Shown here piece after piece: positions 38,133 through 46,876 of a stretch of DNA of 64,000 nt. Position numbers and translations under genes: made by a program. Origin of the DNA: Bacteroidota bacterium (GTDB taxonomy: Bacteria; Bacteroidota; Bacteroidia; Bacteroidales; JABHKC01); NCBI GenBank assembly GCA_018692315.1, contig JABHKC010000149.1, forward strand, positions 1 through 64,000, given 5' to 3'. Under the pieces are notes generated by a model. That model did no database searches and was not told the DNA's origin. It saw nothing but the letters and a program-made list of their open reading frames with translations. How positions within the stretch are numbered: position 1 is the stretch's first letter; the number at the start of each line of letters is the position of its first letter.

Positions 38133-38639
38133 ATGATGAAGTCTAAATTAATAATTATAGCATTGTATTGTATTATCATTAATTCAAACTCTCAAAAAAC
38201 AGGCAGAAAATACTTTTCCTATCCTGACAGAATATTAGAAATACAAATAAACGACACCTACATATTATGGAGAAATACAATAGTAGTAAATGATATGGTT
38301 GAAAAATCAGATACTTTATATTATACAAAAAAGGGTGATACATTATTTATTAAAGAAAAAACTATTTATGGCAATCAAAATCAAATTATCATAAAAAAAA
38401 GGAAATACCTTGACTACATCCGCTATAATGAAAAAGAATATATAGATAATAATTGTTGTGGCATTTTATTTAAGAAAAATAATCTTTTTTTTAAGAACAA
38501 AAGAAAACAAATAATTAGTACAACTAACCGAGAAACCTACAATAGAATATTAGAGTTGCATTGCCGTTTAAAAAGGTTAGAAATATTTGGTAAAGCTTGT
38601 AAAAATTCCTTACCACCATTGTTATATGAACATTTTTAA
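38133..38639 (+). CDS. orphan exported protein of 168 aa, unrecognised
   Basis: An N-terminal hydrophobic stretch (KLIIIALYCIIINSNSQ) looks like a signal peptide cut near Ser/Gln. The mature part is Lys/Tyr/Asn-rich with beta character (TLYYTKKGDTLFIKEKTIYG), resembling small exported proteins that monitor or modify surface components, but no family is recognised. AT-richness is higher than in core genes. It lies between REP-like sequences. Confidence 0.55.
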   Translation: MMKSKLIIIALYCIIINSNSQKTGRKYFSYPDRILEIQINDTYILWRNTIVVNDMVEKSDTLYYTKKGDTLFIKEKTIYGNQNQIIIKKRKYLDYIRYNEKEYIDNNCCGILFKKNNLFFKNKRKQIISTTNRETYNRILELHCRLKRLEIFGKACKNSLPPLLYEHF

Positions 38640-38654
38640 TTTGCAAAACAAAAA

Positions 38655-38762
38655 AGTCCTGCTAGCTCGGATTTGTATTCCGTATGGATATTTCGGTGAT
38701 ATTGATATTCTAAAAATAAACTTTATCAATCCCAGCTAGCGAGGATTTGCAATCCGTGCGTC
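38655..38762 (+). repeat. two REP-like palindromic units before the RAYT stub
   Basis: Unit one (38659-38687) is GCTAGCTCGGATTTG followed by TATTCCGTATG. Unit two (38731-38761) is CCCAGCTAGCGAGGATTTG with CAATCCGTGCG. The shared words are GCTAGC, GGATTTG and ATCCGTG. Unit two begins a 100-bp stretch that is repeated at 39707-39805. Confidence 0.65.
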
Positions 38763-38830
38763 TATCAATACCAAATTAACATTAATTCTAATGAATAATT
38801 TTTATTTTTGCTAAATGTCTGACAAATATA
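38731..38830 (+). repeat. 100-bp direct repeat, copy A
   Basis: Runs from the REP-like unit through TATCAATACCAAATTAACAT to the first codons of the RAYT stub. Copy B (39707-39805) matches at roughly nine positions in ten. A TATTTTTG box at 38803-38810 lies four bases before the stub ATG. Confidence 0.75.
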
Positions 38831-38922
38831 AAATATATGAACCTGATAGAGCATATTATATCACCATGACAACAGTTGGTTGGGTAGATATTTTTACTCA
38901 TAAAAACCATAAAATTTATTAG
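38815..38922 (+). pseudogene. truncated REP-associated tyrosine transposase (RAYT, IS200-like) start
   Basis: 35 codons from ATG: MSDKYKIYEPDRAYYITM then TTVGWVDIFTHKNHK, then TAG. This is the first beta-strand of a Y1 transposase of the RAYT type. The catalytic HUH motif and Tyr are absent, so it is a dead stub. The next 70 bp give only broken frames, followed by a perfect REP-like hairpin. Confidence 0.65.
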
Positions 38923-38989
38923 AAAACATTTTAGAAATGCCTCAATTGAAGACTTATGCGTAAATCTTTGTATTCTGTCTTTTATGGAT

Positions 38990-39019
38990 GCACGGATTGC
39001 AAATCCGTGCTAGCAGGGG
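38990..39019. repeat. REP-like hairpin
   Basis: GCACGGATT (38990-38998), loop GCA, AATCCGTGC (39002-39010), followed by TAGCAGG. It is the complement of the units at 38731 and 39707 and closes the RAYT stub on the other side, as REP units do. The rest of the 38640-39075 gap is covered by the neighbouring entries. Confidence 0.7.
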
Positions 39020-39075
39020 GGGAAATCAGTTCGTTCATACGAACAAATTATTGATAAACATAAAAAAGGAAATTA

Positions 39076-39501
39076 ATGATGAAGAAGAAAGTTATTTATT
39101 TTGCGCTATTCACTATTTTTGGCTCATTAACATATTGTCAAGATATTAATCAAAAAATAGATACAAGTTTTTACGGAATATACTCAGAGTTTCCTCATTC
39201 TTGTAATAGATATTTTATTAATAGTCGAAAACTGATTATAAACTCTGGCAATTTTTGGCAGCATTGTGTATATAACAGGAATCTTGACACTCTACTCCTT
39301 TCTATTGATACTAGTTATCATTCTTTTGATGATTGGATTTTAAACTATAAATTTTGTATATTAAGAGAGAGAAATATCATAGTTCATTGGTATGACTGCA
39401 ATGAATCAGAGGTTATAGATAAATTGTATAGATTAAATTTTTGGTTAAAACTTAGAACTAGAATTTATAATATTTTTCATAGAAAAAGATACTATTTGTG
39501 A
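39076..39501 (+). CDS. orphan exported protein of 141 aa, unrecognised
   Basis: Signal peptide (about 2-21, VIYFALFTIFGSLTYCQ), then a Tyr/Asn/Ser-rich mature part with several Cys and Trp (FPHSCNRYFIN, NFWQHCVYNRN, VHWYDCNES). No family recognised. The last codons are immediately followed, in another frame, by the remnant described at 39506, so the original gene may have been longer or the two were joined by recombination. Confidence 0.5.
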   Translation: MMKKKVIYFALFTIFGSLTYCQDINQKIDTSFYGIYSEFPHSCNRYFINSRKLIINSGNFWQHCVYNRNLDTLLLSIDTSYHSFDDWILNYKFCILRERNIIVHWYDCNESEVIDKLYRLNFWLKLRTRIYNIFHRKRYYL

Positions 39502-39505
39502 TAAT

Positions 39506-39586
39506 CCATCAAGTCGTGAAAGAGTTTTCTCTCCACTGCACGTTCTAAGACAATTCTATAACAACCATTTCGAAAATCCGAAATAA
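39506..39586 (+). pseudogene. C-terminal coding remnant, copy 2
   Basis: Open frame reading SRERVFSPLHVLRQFYNNHF and ENPK, then TAA at 39584-39586, without a start codon. LHVLRQFYNNHFE matches LHILKQFYNNYFE of copy 1 at 37179-37274. Codon by codon similarity suggests true former coding sequence. The rest of 39587-39706 has nothing I recognise. Confidence 0.45.
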
Positions 39587-39706
39587 GCTGAATGTTAGCA
39601 AGTTGTCAATAAATAGTTATATTGTAAATCTACAGTTCTAAATCAGGGCAAATTTTGATATACTGTTTAATCTTTGGATAATGTTTTTGAGATTTTGTTT
39701 TTTTAT

Positions 39707-39805
39707 CCCAGCTAGCGAGGATTTGCAATCCGTGCATCTATCAATACTAAATTAACATTAATTCTAATGAATAATTTCTATCTATGCTAAAGTCTGGCAA
39801 ATATA
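39707..39805 (+). repeat. 100-bp direct repeat, copy B, with REP-like unit
   Basis: Begins CCCAGCTAGCGAGG and follows copy A (38731-38830) to the first few codons of the RAYT start, here with the ATG lost. Directly after it, CCCCACGAGCTAGGATTT (39808-39825) is a further REP-like half that overlaps the end of the next gene. This copy is a solo element without transposase. Confidence 0.7.
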
Positions 39806-39824
39806 AATCCCCACGAGCTAGGAT

Positions 39825-41180
39825 TTAAAAGCTTAAGATTGCACTGAAAACAGGCATTGGCATTTTATTAATATTGTACTTATTGCCTTTTGCAAGTCCC
39901 AATAAACCGTGAGGATTGATGTTAAAATTTAAGGCGAAATCTTTAGTTTCGACATGGGCTTTTTTCGAATAGTAATTTGTCATCAAAGCAAAGCCTCCCA
40001 CTGCCCCCAAAGCACTTGTTGTAATAAACAATTTGTACGAATCATCTGAATCTGAGGAAATAAGGTAACCTGTACCTAAACCTATCAATCCGCCAGCTAA
40101 TTCACTCAAACTTATAAGTACACCTTGTCCGGTAGTAAAATCATGTCCTTTTGTTAGTGCATGTCCAATTGCTATTCCTCCAATTGAGCCGAAGGTAAGC
40201 GCTGCTGTATATGATTTTTCATTATTCGGCTCTGCAATTATAGCTGCTGTTAATGAAACATAGGCTCCCAGTGTACCAGCACTCCTAAGTACATAGGCAT
40301 CTCCCTTAGTGTAAGATTGATTTCCGGCCAGTAAAACACCTGAGGTGATTCCTGCTGCCGAACCCAGCAGAATGCTAGCGGACAATTTACTGACATTAAA
40401 ATCATCAAAAAAACCGGTAATATGTGCTGTTCCTAATCCAATTACAATTCCGAAATCTCCCATTACACCTATTGCTGAAGCCGATCCAGCAGTCATTTTA
40501 GTTCGATCGGCCCAGACATACCCACCTATTCCTTCTGCAAGGCTGGCAAGCATTCCCATCGCAAGTACAGCCTGTTCGCTGGCATTTTCATCAAATAATA
40601 ATGTCAGAAATACTCCATGCCCTATACCTCTTGACTGGCCATATATGCTCAAGCTTGCATCTGCATCTGTTACTCTAATTTTCTTTGTCAAAGCAAAGGG
40701 TATGTAAAATCCTGCTCCACTGGTCAACATATATAATCCTACAAAGGCTTTGTTGTTTTCTATTTGTAATACATTTGGAACGGTCCAACCATAATATCCA
40801 AGGCTATGGATACTTGTGCTTATGAGCAATTTGGTCCGTCCTTCTTGGTTAATTGCTATTTCTGGTGCCTGTTGCTGTATGCTGGCAGTTACCATTTTTC
40901 TGAAATCCTGAACTTGTTCTTGTAAAAGAGGTTTTCTGATTTTTAACAGTTTATCGGCAGGCTGATATAATATTTCCAACACATAAGTAGTATCAGAACT
41001 TTGAAACAGTCTTGCTTCTATCATCCCTTTGTATTCTGAAAAAAGTCTAATCTTCTTCTCAAGTTTCGAGTCAATTAATTCCACTTTTCCTTCTTCATCC
41101 ATAGAAACCTGAATTTCCTGCGCTTTTATTGTAAAAGCTGCCAGAAAAACGATTGCAAACAATAATATTTTCATATCCAT
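39825..41180 (-). CDS. exported protein with Gly/Ala-rich hydrophobic core, unrecognised
   Basis: 451 residues. Signal peptide (about 3-20, FAAFTIKAQ). Residues 20-130 are soluble and charged. Residues 135-420 are rich in Gly, Ala, Ile and Leu with short polar turns (GHGVFLTLLFDENASEQAVLAMGML), which would suit either a set of amphipathic membrane segments or an outer-membrane barrel. The end (ALNFNINPHGLLGLAKG) is barrel-like. I recognise no family. It is single and marks the right edge of the REP region. Confidence 0.6.
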   Translation of the reverse strand: MDMKILLFAIVFLAAFTIKAQEIQVSMDEEGKVELIDSKLEKKIRLFSEYKGMIEARLFQSSDTTYVLEILYQPADKLLKIRKPLLQEQVQDFRKMVTASIQQQAPEIAINQEGRTKLLISTSIHSLGYYGWTVPNVLQIENNKAFVGLYMLTSGAGFYIPFALTKKIRVTDADASLSIYGQSRGIGHGVFLTLLFDENASEQAVLAMGMLASLAEGIGGYVWADRTKMTAGSASAIGVMGDFGIVIGLGTAHITGFFDDFNVSKLSASILLGSAAGITSGVLLAGNQSYTKGDAYVLRSAGTLGAYVSLTAAIIAEPNNEKSYTAALTFGSIGGIAIGHALTKGHDFTTGQGVLISLSELAGGLIGLGTGYLISSDSDDSYKLFITTSALGAVGGFALMTNYYSKKAHVETKDFALNFNINPHGLLGLAKGNKYNINKMPMPVFSAILSF

Positions 41181-41277
41181 AGCTTTATTTATTATTTAAA
41201 AAAAAATTAAGACAAATTTATAAAAAAATTAACAAGGAGTAATCTTACGAATCATTTCGGCAAGTAGTTCAAATTAA

Positions 41278-41511
41278 TATGTTGCACCGGTTTTTCTTAC
41301 CTTTGTACAAGATATAAAAACTGAAAGGCATACCTTCATGAATAGCATTTTTATGACAGTAACATTTGTGATAGGAACAATTTTGGTGATGCTTGTTAGG
41401 TTTTTAAGCGATAAGTTTGGATTGATTTTTACATTTAAAATGTCAGCTATTGCTGCGATTTTATCTATATTTTTTGTTTTTAAGCTTCCGAAAGGATTGT
41501 ATCCCCGCTAA
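41278..41511 (+). pseudogene. C-terminal fragment of an MFS transporter
   Basis: From an in-frame stop near 41275 the sequence reads APVFLTFVQDIKTERHTFMN then SIFMTVTFVIGTILVMLVRF and continues LSDKFGLIFTFK ... FKLPKGLYPR to TAA at 41509-41511. This matches the last two or three helices and the R-x-L-S-D-K-F-G-L loop of major facilitator exporters (FSR-like). The only ATG is at 41338 (57 codons). The N-terminal nine or ten helices are missing. Confidence 0.6.
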
Positions 41512-41875
41512 ACGAAAATTGCATCTTCGCTTTCAATCCTTTGTAGAACAACATTTACAATGAAATAAAACAATATAATATCCGCTTCACACCAACGGAA
41601 TTGATGGTAAATATAATAAACCATTAATAGTTAGAAATATTTCAAGAATAAATTATTGAATAATTATTATCGTATAAAAGCCGAATGCTTTCAAAAAGAA
41701 CCTAAAATCCGCCAGGATTTAATTTAGTGTAAATAAATCAGAAAATTAGACATTTTATCACAACACTGTAAAGTGATTAAAAAATTAGTGAAATTCGCGT
41801 AATTCGTGGATAAGGAGAATCCGTTTGCGGATTTAAGGAAGAAATACTTATTTTGCCAAGTGAAAAATATAATAT
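41512..41875. other. 364-bp spacer before asd
   Basis: No gene seen. It contains AAATTCGCGTAATTCGTGGA (41791-41810), one of the short degenerate words also found at 14969 and 46807. No clear promoter for asd. Confidence 0.45.
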
Positions 41876-42859
41876 ATGAAAATAGCAATTATTGGAGTAA
41901 CAGGACTTGTTGGGAGTGTAATGTTAAAAGTTCTTGAGCAGAGAAACTTTCCAGTAGGTAAATTAATTTTAGCAGCTTCGGAAAAATCTATCGGCAGGGA
42001 AATGGTTTTTAAGAATGAAAAAATTAGAGTTTGCTCAATTGATGAAGCAATTTTGCAGAAACCCAAGATTGCTTTATTTTCGGCAGGAGCCAAAGTTTCG
42101 CGACATTATGCTCCGAAATTTGCTGCCAGCGAAACCGTAGTTATCGACAATTCCTCGGCTTGGCGAATGGACCCCAAAATAAAACTTATTGTTCCTGAAA
42201 TAAATGCTCATCTGTTAGCAAAATCAGACAAAATAATTGCAAACCCAAATTGCTCAACAATTCAATTGCTTGTCCCACTTTTAGCTTTGCACAAGCAATA
42301 TTCGATTCGGCGAATTGTAGTTTCCACCTATCAATCGGTGAGCGGAACCGGTGCCTCGGCTCTCAAACAATTAGAAAGTGAAAGGAAGAATATTGATGTA
42401 GAAAAGACTTACCCTCATCAAATTTATAAAAATTGCCTTCCTCACTGCGATGATTTTACCGAAAACTTTTATACGAAAGAGGAAAATAAATTGGTGAACG
42501 AAACCCAAAAAATACTTGATCCAAATATAAGGATTACTGCAACAGCGGTGCGAGTACCAGTAGTTGGCGGGCATTCCGAATCTGTGAACGTAGAGTTTGA
42601 AAACGATTTTGAAATTTTAGAACTAAAACAAATTTTGCAAAATACGCCAGGTGTAAGTGTGATGGATGAGCCAGAAAAAAATATTTATCCAATGCCAATT
42701 TTAGCAGAAGGTAAAGACGAGATTTTTGTGGGAAGAATAAGGCGGGATTTTTCGCAGGATAATTCATTGAATTTGTGGATAGTAGCTGACAATTTAAGAA
42801 AAGGTGCTGCAACAAACGCCATACAAATTGCCGAACATTTGATTGAAAATGTGCTGTGA
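41876..42859 (+). CDS. asd: aspartate-semialdehyde dehydrogenase
   Basis: Reduces aspartyl phosphate to aspartate semialdehyde, the branch point to lysine, threonine and methionine. Seen: the NADP fold IAIIGVTGLVGSVMLKVLE, the catalytic cysteine in ANPNCSTIQ, SVSGTGASALKQLESER, and the active-site His region RVPVVGGHSESVNVEFE. 327 aa. It is followed after 31 bp by the aspartate kinase gene, forming a two-gene operon for the first two steps. Confidence 0.95.
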   Translation: MKIAIIGVTGLVGSVMLKVLEQRNFPVGKLILAASEKSIGREMVFKNEKIRVCSIDEAILQKPKIALFSAGAKVSRHYAPKFAASETVVIDNSSAWRMDPKIKLIVPEINAHLLAKSDKIIANPNCSTIQLLVPLLALHKQYSIRRIVVSTYQSVSGTGASALKQLESERKNIDVEKTYPHQIYKNCLPHCDDFTENFYTKEENKLVNETQKILDPNIRITATAVRVPVVGGHSESVNVEFENDFEILELKQILQNTPGVSVMDEPEKNIYPMPILAEGKDEIFVGRIRRDFSQDNSLNLWIVADNLRKGAATNAIQIAEHLIENVL

Positions 42860-42890
42860 AAGTTTAGGATTTCGATAAAAAAGAGAAAAA

Positions 42891-44150
42891 ATGATTGTTT
42901 ATAAGTTTGGAGGGGCTTCTGTAAAAAATGTAGAATCTGTAGTAGGTTTGAAAAATATTGTAGAAGCCTGCAATGAAGATTTGGTAGTTGTGATTTCAGC
43001 AATGAACAAAACGACCAATGCCCTTGAAGAATTGGTTGAAAAGTATTTGAAGAATGATGCAAATTTCAATGAAAAATTTGATGATATTATAGATTATCAC
43101 ATGAAAATTGTAGATGGCTTATTTCCTGAAAATCACCCAATAAAAGATGAAATATTAGAAATTTCGGAAAAGCTATTAAATTTAATTTCCAAACCTACAC
43201 CTACCGATTATAATTTTGCATATGATCAAATAGTATCTTTTGGCGAAATATTTTCAACGAAAATTGTTAGCGAATATTTGAAGATATTTTTCCCATGCGA
43301 ATATGTCGATATCAAAACATGTTTAAGGACAGATAATTGCTATGGCGAAGCCAATGTTTTGTGGGAAAAATCGGAAAATCCTATCAAAGATAAATTCAAT
43401 TTTTCCAATTCAAAAGTTTGTGTAACACAGGGATTTATTGCCTCCGATGGCGAAAATTCCACCACACTTGGTAGAGAAGGCTCAGATTATACTGCCTCAA
43501 TTTTGGCAAACATTCTTGATGCAGAAAAAATGGTGGTCTGGAAAGATGTTCCAGGAATTTTAAATGCTGATCCAAAATGGTTTGATACTACCGAAAAACT
43601 AAGTCATATTTCCTATAAAGAAGCCATTGAGCTTGCATATTACGGGGCAACCATAATTCACCCAAAAACAATAAAACCTCTGCAAAACAAGAATATTCCA
43701 CTTTTTGTAAATTCATTTTTATCACCACAAGAAACCGGAACAATTATAGATAATCGCTCAGAAGAAGATTCCTTGATTCCATCATTTATTTTTAGAATAG
43801 ACCAGGTTCTGATTTCAATTTCGTCGCGAGATTTTTCTTTTGTTGTTGAAGAAAACCTGAGCGAAATTTTCAGAACTTTTGCTGATGCTAATATCAAAAT
43901 CAATTTGATGGAAAATTCTGCAATTAGTTTTTCTGTTTGCATTGACAATGATTTAACTAAAGTTGAAAAATTAATAAATATCTTAAAAGAAGAATACAAA
44001 GTTTTGTACAACGAAAATGTCGAATTAATAACTATTCGATATTACAATCAAGACACAATAAACAGAGTTCTTCATGAAAAAACTATCTTAATTGAACAAA
44101 GAAGCCGATTTTCTGCCCGTTTTGTTGTGAAACCGGCAGATTTGAATTAG
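42891..44150 (+). CDS. lysC: aspartate kinase
   Basis: Phosphorylates aspartate at the start of the aspartate family. Seen: YKFGGASVKN (ATP/substrate loop), SFGEIFSTKIV, TLGREGSDYTASILA, WKDVPGILNADPKW, then C-terminal ACT-type regulatory domains (about 305-400) such as SRDFSFVVEENLSEIFRTF. The length, 419 aa, is that of the monofunctional enzyme without fused homoserine dehydrogenase. Feedback control through ACT domains is likely by family. Confidence 0.93.
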   Translation: MIVYKFGGASVKNVESVVGLKNIVEACNEDLVVVISAMNKTTNALEELVEKYLKNDANFNEKFDDIIDYHMKIVDGLFPENHPIKDEILEISEKLLNLISKPTPTDYNFAYDQIVSFGEIFSTKIVSEYLKIFFPCEYVDIKTCLRTDNCYGEANVLWEKSENPIKDKFNFSNSKVCVTQGFIASDGENSTTLGREGSDYTASILANILDAEKMVVWKDVPGILNADPKWFDTTEKLSHISYKEAIELAYYGATIIHPKTIKPLQNKNIPLFVNSFLSPQETGTIIDNRSEEDSLIPSFIFRIDQVLISISSRDFSFVVEENLSEIFRTFADANIKINLMENSAISFSVCIDNDLTKVEKLINILKEEYKVLYNENVELITIRYYNQDTINRVLHEKTILIEQRSRFSARFVVKPADLN

Positions 44151-44267
44151 AAAGTTCTCATCTAAAGTTTTAACTTTGTTATGAATTAATTTGGGAATTA
44201 TTAAAACAAAATTGATTTTTTTCTTGAAGGAGTATGTATTAATGTTATGAAAACTCAATAAAACAAT

Positions 44268-45440
44268 ATGAAAATAAATAAAACAATACGATTATTAGTT
44301 TTAGTAACATTCAGTTTCAATTTGTCGGCTCAAACAATTGATGACTTAAATTTTGGAACAGATTCTACTTTGGAAATCGTTTCATGGAATATCGAATGGT
44401 TTCCAAAAAACGGTCAGACAACAATCGATTATGTCAGGCATATAATTGAAGCTCTTGATGTGGATATTTTGGCATTGCAGGAAATTAATGAAGAAACCGA
44501 ATTCAATCAATTAGTTGATAATCTTACAGGATATGACGGACATTTTGAAAATAGCGAATACTCGGGGCTGGCATATATTTACAAACCCGACAAAATTGAG
44601 GTTTTAAGCATTCACGAAATATTGTTTACATCGGAATATTGGCGGCCATTTCCGAGACCTCCTCTAATTATGGAAATAAATTATTCAGGTGAGAATTTTA
44701 TTTTAATAAACAATCACCTGAAATGTTGCGGCGACGAAATTCTTGACCTTACAGATCCTTGGGACGAGGAAACTCGCCGCTTCGATGCTTGCAATTTGTT
44801 GAAGCAATACATCGATTATTATTTTGAGCATGACAATGTTATTTTGCTGGGCGATTTGAACGACGAAATTGCAGAAAGTCAGGAAAATAATGTGTTTCAA
44901 GCATTGATTGACGATACAACAAACTATTTTTTTGCTGATATGGAAATTGCTCAGGGGAACATTTCTGAATGGTCTTATCCTTCATGGCCTTCACATATCG
45001 ACCATATTTTGATTTCCAATGAACTTTTTGATGAATTCAATAATGAGTATTCTGATATTCAAACAATTAAAGTTGATGATTTTCTGGCAGGCGGTTTTTC
45101 CGAATATGATAGTTATATTTCCGATCATCGCCCAGTAGGACTAAAATTGAAAACAAATTCGAATGTTGGATTCAACAATTTGGTTTCTCACGAAGAGAAA
45201 TTCATAAATTATCCTAATCCATTTAAAACCAGCACAAAAATCCTTTTTAGTCCCGCTATCGAAAATGCAGAAATTGAAATATATAATTTTGCCAATCAGA
45301 AAATTGCTGATTTCGAAATTGCTAAAAATCAATCTTCAGTAGTTTGGAATGCAAAGAATTTCCAAAATGGAATATATTTTGCAAAACTAATTGTAAATGA
45401 GGAAGCTACCCAAGTCAGAAAAATGATTTTACTTAAATAA
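44268..45440 (+). CDS. secreted endonuclease/exonuclease/phosphatase-family protein, T9SS sorting domain
   Basis: Signal peptide (about 1-22). EEP fold: VSWNIEWFPKNG (about 39-50), ALQEINEET with the metal Glu, LINNHLKCCGDE, LLGDLNDEI and the terminal SDHRPVGLKL (about 288-297) supply the metal and catalytic residues. The sorting domain is at about 315-390 (NYPNPFKTSTKI). Likely an extracellular nuclease or phosphodiesterase. Followed after 11 bp by the GH18 gene; the two are probably cotranscribed. Confidence 0.9.
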   Translation: MKINKTIRLLVLVTFSFNLSAQTIDDLNFGTDSTLEIVSWNIEWFPKNGQTTIDYVRHIIEALDVDILALQEINEETEFNQLVDNLTGYDGHFENSEYSGLAYIYKPDKIEVLSIHEILFTSEYWRPFPRPPLIMEINYSGENFILINNHLKCCGDEILDLTDPWDEETRRFDACNLLKQYIDYYFEHDNVILLGDLNDEIAESQENNVFQALIDDTTNYFFADMEIAQGNISEWSYPSWPSHIDHILISNELFDEFNNEYSDIQTIKVDDFLAGGFSEYDSYISDHRPVGLKLKTNSNVGFNNLVSHEEKFINYPNPFKTSTKILFSPAIENAEIEIYNFANQKIADFEIAKNQSSVVWNAKNFQNGIYFAKLIVNEEATQVRKMILLK

Positions 45441-45451
45441 AACTAATAGCC

Positions 45452-46786
45452 ATGAAAACAAAACTTAAACTTTTAAGCTTGCCAACTCTGATTTTTATAA
45501 TAGTAATTTGTTCATTTTCAGGGCAAGCACAAATTCCCAATCCCGCCCTTGTTGGTTATTTCCATAATTGGAACATTTCCGGTGCTCCTTATATTGATTT
45601 AGACCAGATTGACAGCAGATATAATATTATTGAAGTGGCATTTGCAACGCCTCAAGTCGGAACTTATTACGACATGGAATTTGCACCCAGTCAGGTTTCG
45701 CAATCGCAATTTATTTCACAAATTCAGACAATTCAAAATCAGGGGAAGAAAGTTCTGATAAGCATTGGCGGAGCAACAGCTTACGTAAAATTGAACAATC
45801 TGACTGAGCGCGATACATTCATTAGCACAATGAACAACATAATAAATACCTACGGATTCGATGGAATTGATATTGATTTGGAAGGAAGTTCAATTTATGT
45901 TACAGGAGGTACTATTAACTCTCCAATAGACGCACACTTGATAAATCTAATAGATGCAATTAAGCAAATAATGCTTGACTACCATATTTTAAATGGCAAA
46001 AAACTATTGCTAACAATGGCTCCGGAGACAGCCTATGTACAGGGCGGGCAGTCTGCTTTCGGAAGTATTTGGGGTGCTTATCTTCCAGTTATTCATGCCC
46101 TAAGAGATTCTATTGATATTCTTCAGGTGCAGTTGTACAATACAGGTTCAATGTTGGGAATCGATGGAAATCTGTATGGCCAAAGTACTGGAGATTTTAT
46201 TGTGGCTATGACGGAAGCAGTAATTCAGGGATTTAACACTCAAGGTGGACAATTTACTGGGCTTCCAGCAAGCAAAGTAGCCGTTGCACTACCGGCTTGT
46301 CCATCAGCGGCGGGCGGTGGTTATACAAACTCAAATGTTGTGGAAAATGCAATAAATTATTTGATGGGAAATGGAACGCAAGTAGGGGCATATTCTCTGC
46401 AAAACTCTGCAGGTTATCCCGATCTTGCAGGAATGATGACTTGGTCGGTAAATTGGGATGCGGCAAGTAATTGTGGCGGTTCGTATCAATATGCCCAGAT
46501 TTTTGATAACATTTTTGGAGGAACGGTTGGCTCAAATGAAATGGGAATTGATAATATCAAAATTTATCCAAATCCGGCTGAAGATATTGTCAATGTTTTG
46601 ACTAACAATACTTGTGAAAAAACATATGTTGAAATAATTAATCTTGATGGAAAAATATTATTTATGCAGGCTTATAATTTTCAATCTGAAATTGCTTTGG
46701 ATATTTCATCCTTGCAAAAAGGAGTGTTTTGTTTAAGAATATCTACAGATTATGAAATTAATCAATTTAAGCTGATTAAATATTAG
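45452..46786 (+). CDS. secreted GH18 chitinase-like glycosidase, T9SS sorting domain
   Basis: Signal peptide (about 1-26). GH18 barrel (about 30-345): VGYFHNWN at strand one, GKKVLISIGGA at strand three, and the catalytic DGIDIDLEG motif (about 144-152), with an intact terminal Glu. The sorting domain is at about 368-444 (IYPNPAEDIVNV). Endo-acting chitin or GlcNAc-polymer hydrolysis outside the cell is expected. It forms a pair with the EEP gene, 11 bp apart. Confidence 0.93.
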   Translation: MKTKLKLLSLPTLIFIIVICSFSGQAQIPNPALVGYFHNWNISGAPYIDLDQIDSRYNIIEVAFATPQVGTYYDMEFAPSQVSQSQFISQIQTIQNQGKKVLISIGGATAYVKLNNLTERDTFISTMNNIINTYGFDGIDIDLEGSSIYVTGGTINSPIDAHLINLIDAIKQIMLDYHILNGKKLLLTMAPETAYVQGGQSAFGSIWGAYLPVIHALRDSIDILQVQLYNTGSMLGIDGNLYGQSTGDFIVAMTEAVIQGFNTQGGQFTGLPASKVAVALPACPSAAGGGYTNSNVVENAINYLMGNGTQVGAYSLQNSAGYPDLAGMMTWSVNWDAASNCGGSYQYAQIFDNIFGGTVGSNEMGIDNIKIYPNPAEDIVNVLTNNTCEKTYVEIINLDGKILFMQAYNFQSEIALDISSLQKGVFCLRISTDYEINQFKLIKY

Positions 46787-46876
46787 AATTGATACTTAAT
46801 TTATTTTCCCGCAGAAAAAAATCAACAAAAATCTGTGTAATTTATGGGAGAAAAAAAGTGAAGCCTCCTTCCAAAA

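Noticed and set aside
38655-39825. Palindromic repeats as a possible CRISPR
   Set aside because: Only a few copies in mixed orientation, no regular spacing and no cas genes.
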